From Chromatiales bacterium (GTDB lineage Bacteria > Pseudomonadota > Gammaproteobacteria > UBA6429 > Thiohalophilaceae), in the NCBI GenBank assembly GCA_027057985.1, contig JALUTJ010000209.1, positions 1 to 5,047 of the forward strand: a stretch of DNA of 5,047 bases. The letters run 5' to 3'. A program made the translations under genes and the position numbers. Position 1 is the stretch's first letter. The number at the start of each line of letters is the position of its first letter. Positions 5,008 to 5,047 of this stretch are shown here, one piece after another. Below the pieces are notes generated by a model, which was not told where the DNA came from, ran no database searches, and saw only the letters and a program-made list of their open reading frames with translations.

Positions 5008-5047
5008 GGTGAACGAGATATTGATCAGGCGCTGGTAGAGCGAGTAC
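5005..5047 (+). CDS. rpoE: RNA polymerase sigma-E factor (RpoE/AlgU), first 14 codons
   Basis: Only MGERDIDQALVERV is visible before the window ends. It matches the N-terminus of the gammaproteobacterial RpoE/AlgU family (E. coli ...TDQVLVERVQKGD, P. aeruginosa ...QDQQLVERVQRGD), including the DQxLVERV core that opens region 2 of group 4 (ECF) sigma factors. The nadB-rpoE divergent pairing is the classic gammaproteobacterial context. RpoE directs envelope-stress transcription and is normally held at the membrane by anti-sigma RseA/MucA, encoded downstream and beyond this window. The start is fixed by the upstream in-frame stop and by a good ribosome site. With 14 codons the call leans on context, but both lines agree. 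Confidence 0.87.
   Translation, partial: MGERDIDQALVERV

Overview
The window looks like chromosomal core sequence from a non-enteric gammaproteobacterium. Evidence: SdhA, SdhB and NadB match the E. coli proteins motif for motif; SdhE and YgfX, two small proteins of proteobacterial succinate dehydrogenase assembly, are present; and nadB diverges from a sigma-E gene (rpoE/algU type), a classic gammaproteobacterial arrangement. The species cannot be named from the sequence.

Layout. Bases 1-2759 (+ strand) are the 3' part of a succinate dehydrogenase operon: sdhA (5' end outside the window), sdhB, sdhE and a ygfX/cptA-like membrane protein gene. Spacing is tight: an 11-nt gap, a 1-nt stop/start overlap, then a gene overlap. 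Bases 2760-3172 hold no convincing gene. They are packed with dispersed-type repeats: four REP-like hairpins carrying a GTAG foot, three copies of a CGCAAAG-type repeat in both orientations, and a 114-bp imperfect palindrome with its own inner hairpins. Bases 3173-4783 (- strand) are a full-length nadB (L-aspartate oxidase), convergent with the sdh operon. Bases 4784-5004 are a divergent control region. On the right it carries a sigma-E-type promoter and a leader hairpin that would pair both the ribosome binding site and the start codon of the next gene. Bases 5005-5047 are the first 14 codons of rpoE.

How the genes work together. SdhA (FAD) and SdhB (three Fe-S clusters) form the catalytic half of respiratory complex II. 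SdhE is the factor that helps attach FAD covalently to SdhA, so its place right after sdhB puts assembly factor and client in one transcript. YgfX is a small two-helix inner-membrane protein usually encoded with sdhE. NadB makes iminoaspartate for NAD synthesis and belongs to the same flavoprotein superfamily as SdhA. RpoE is the envelope-stress sigma factor and probably activates its own promoter.

The coding genes are ordinary. The observations most worth a second look are non-coding: the rpoE leader hairpin (possible translational switch) and the layered repeat cluster between ygfX and nadB. I see no sign of an undescribed multi-gene system.
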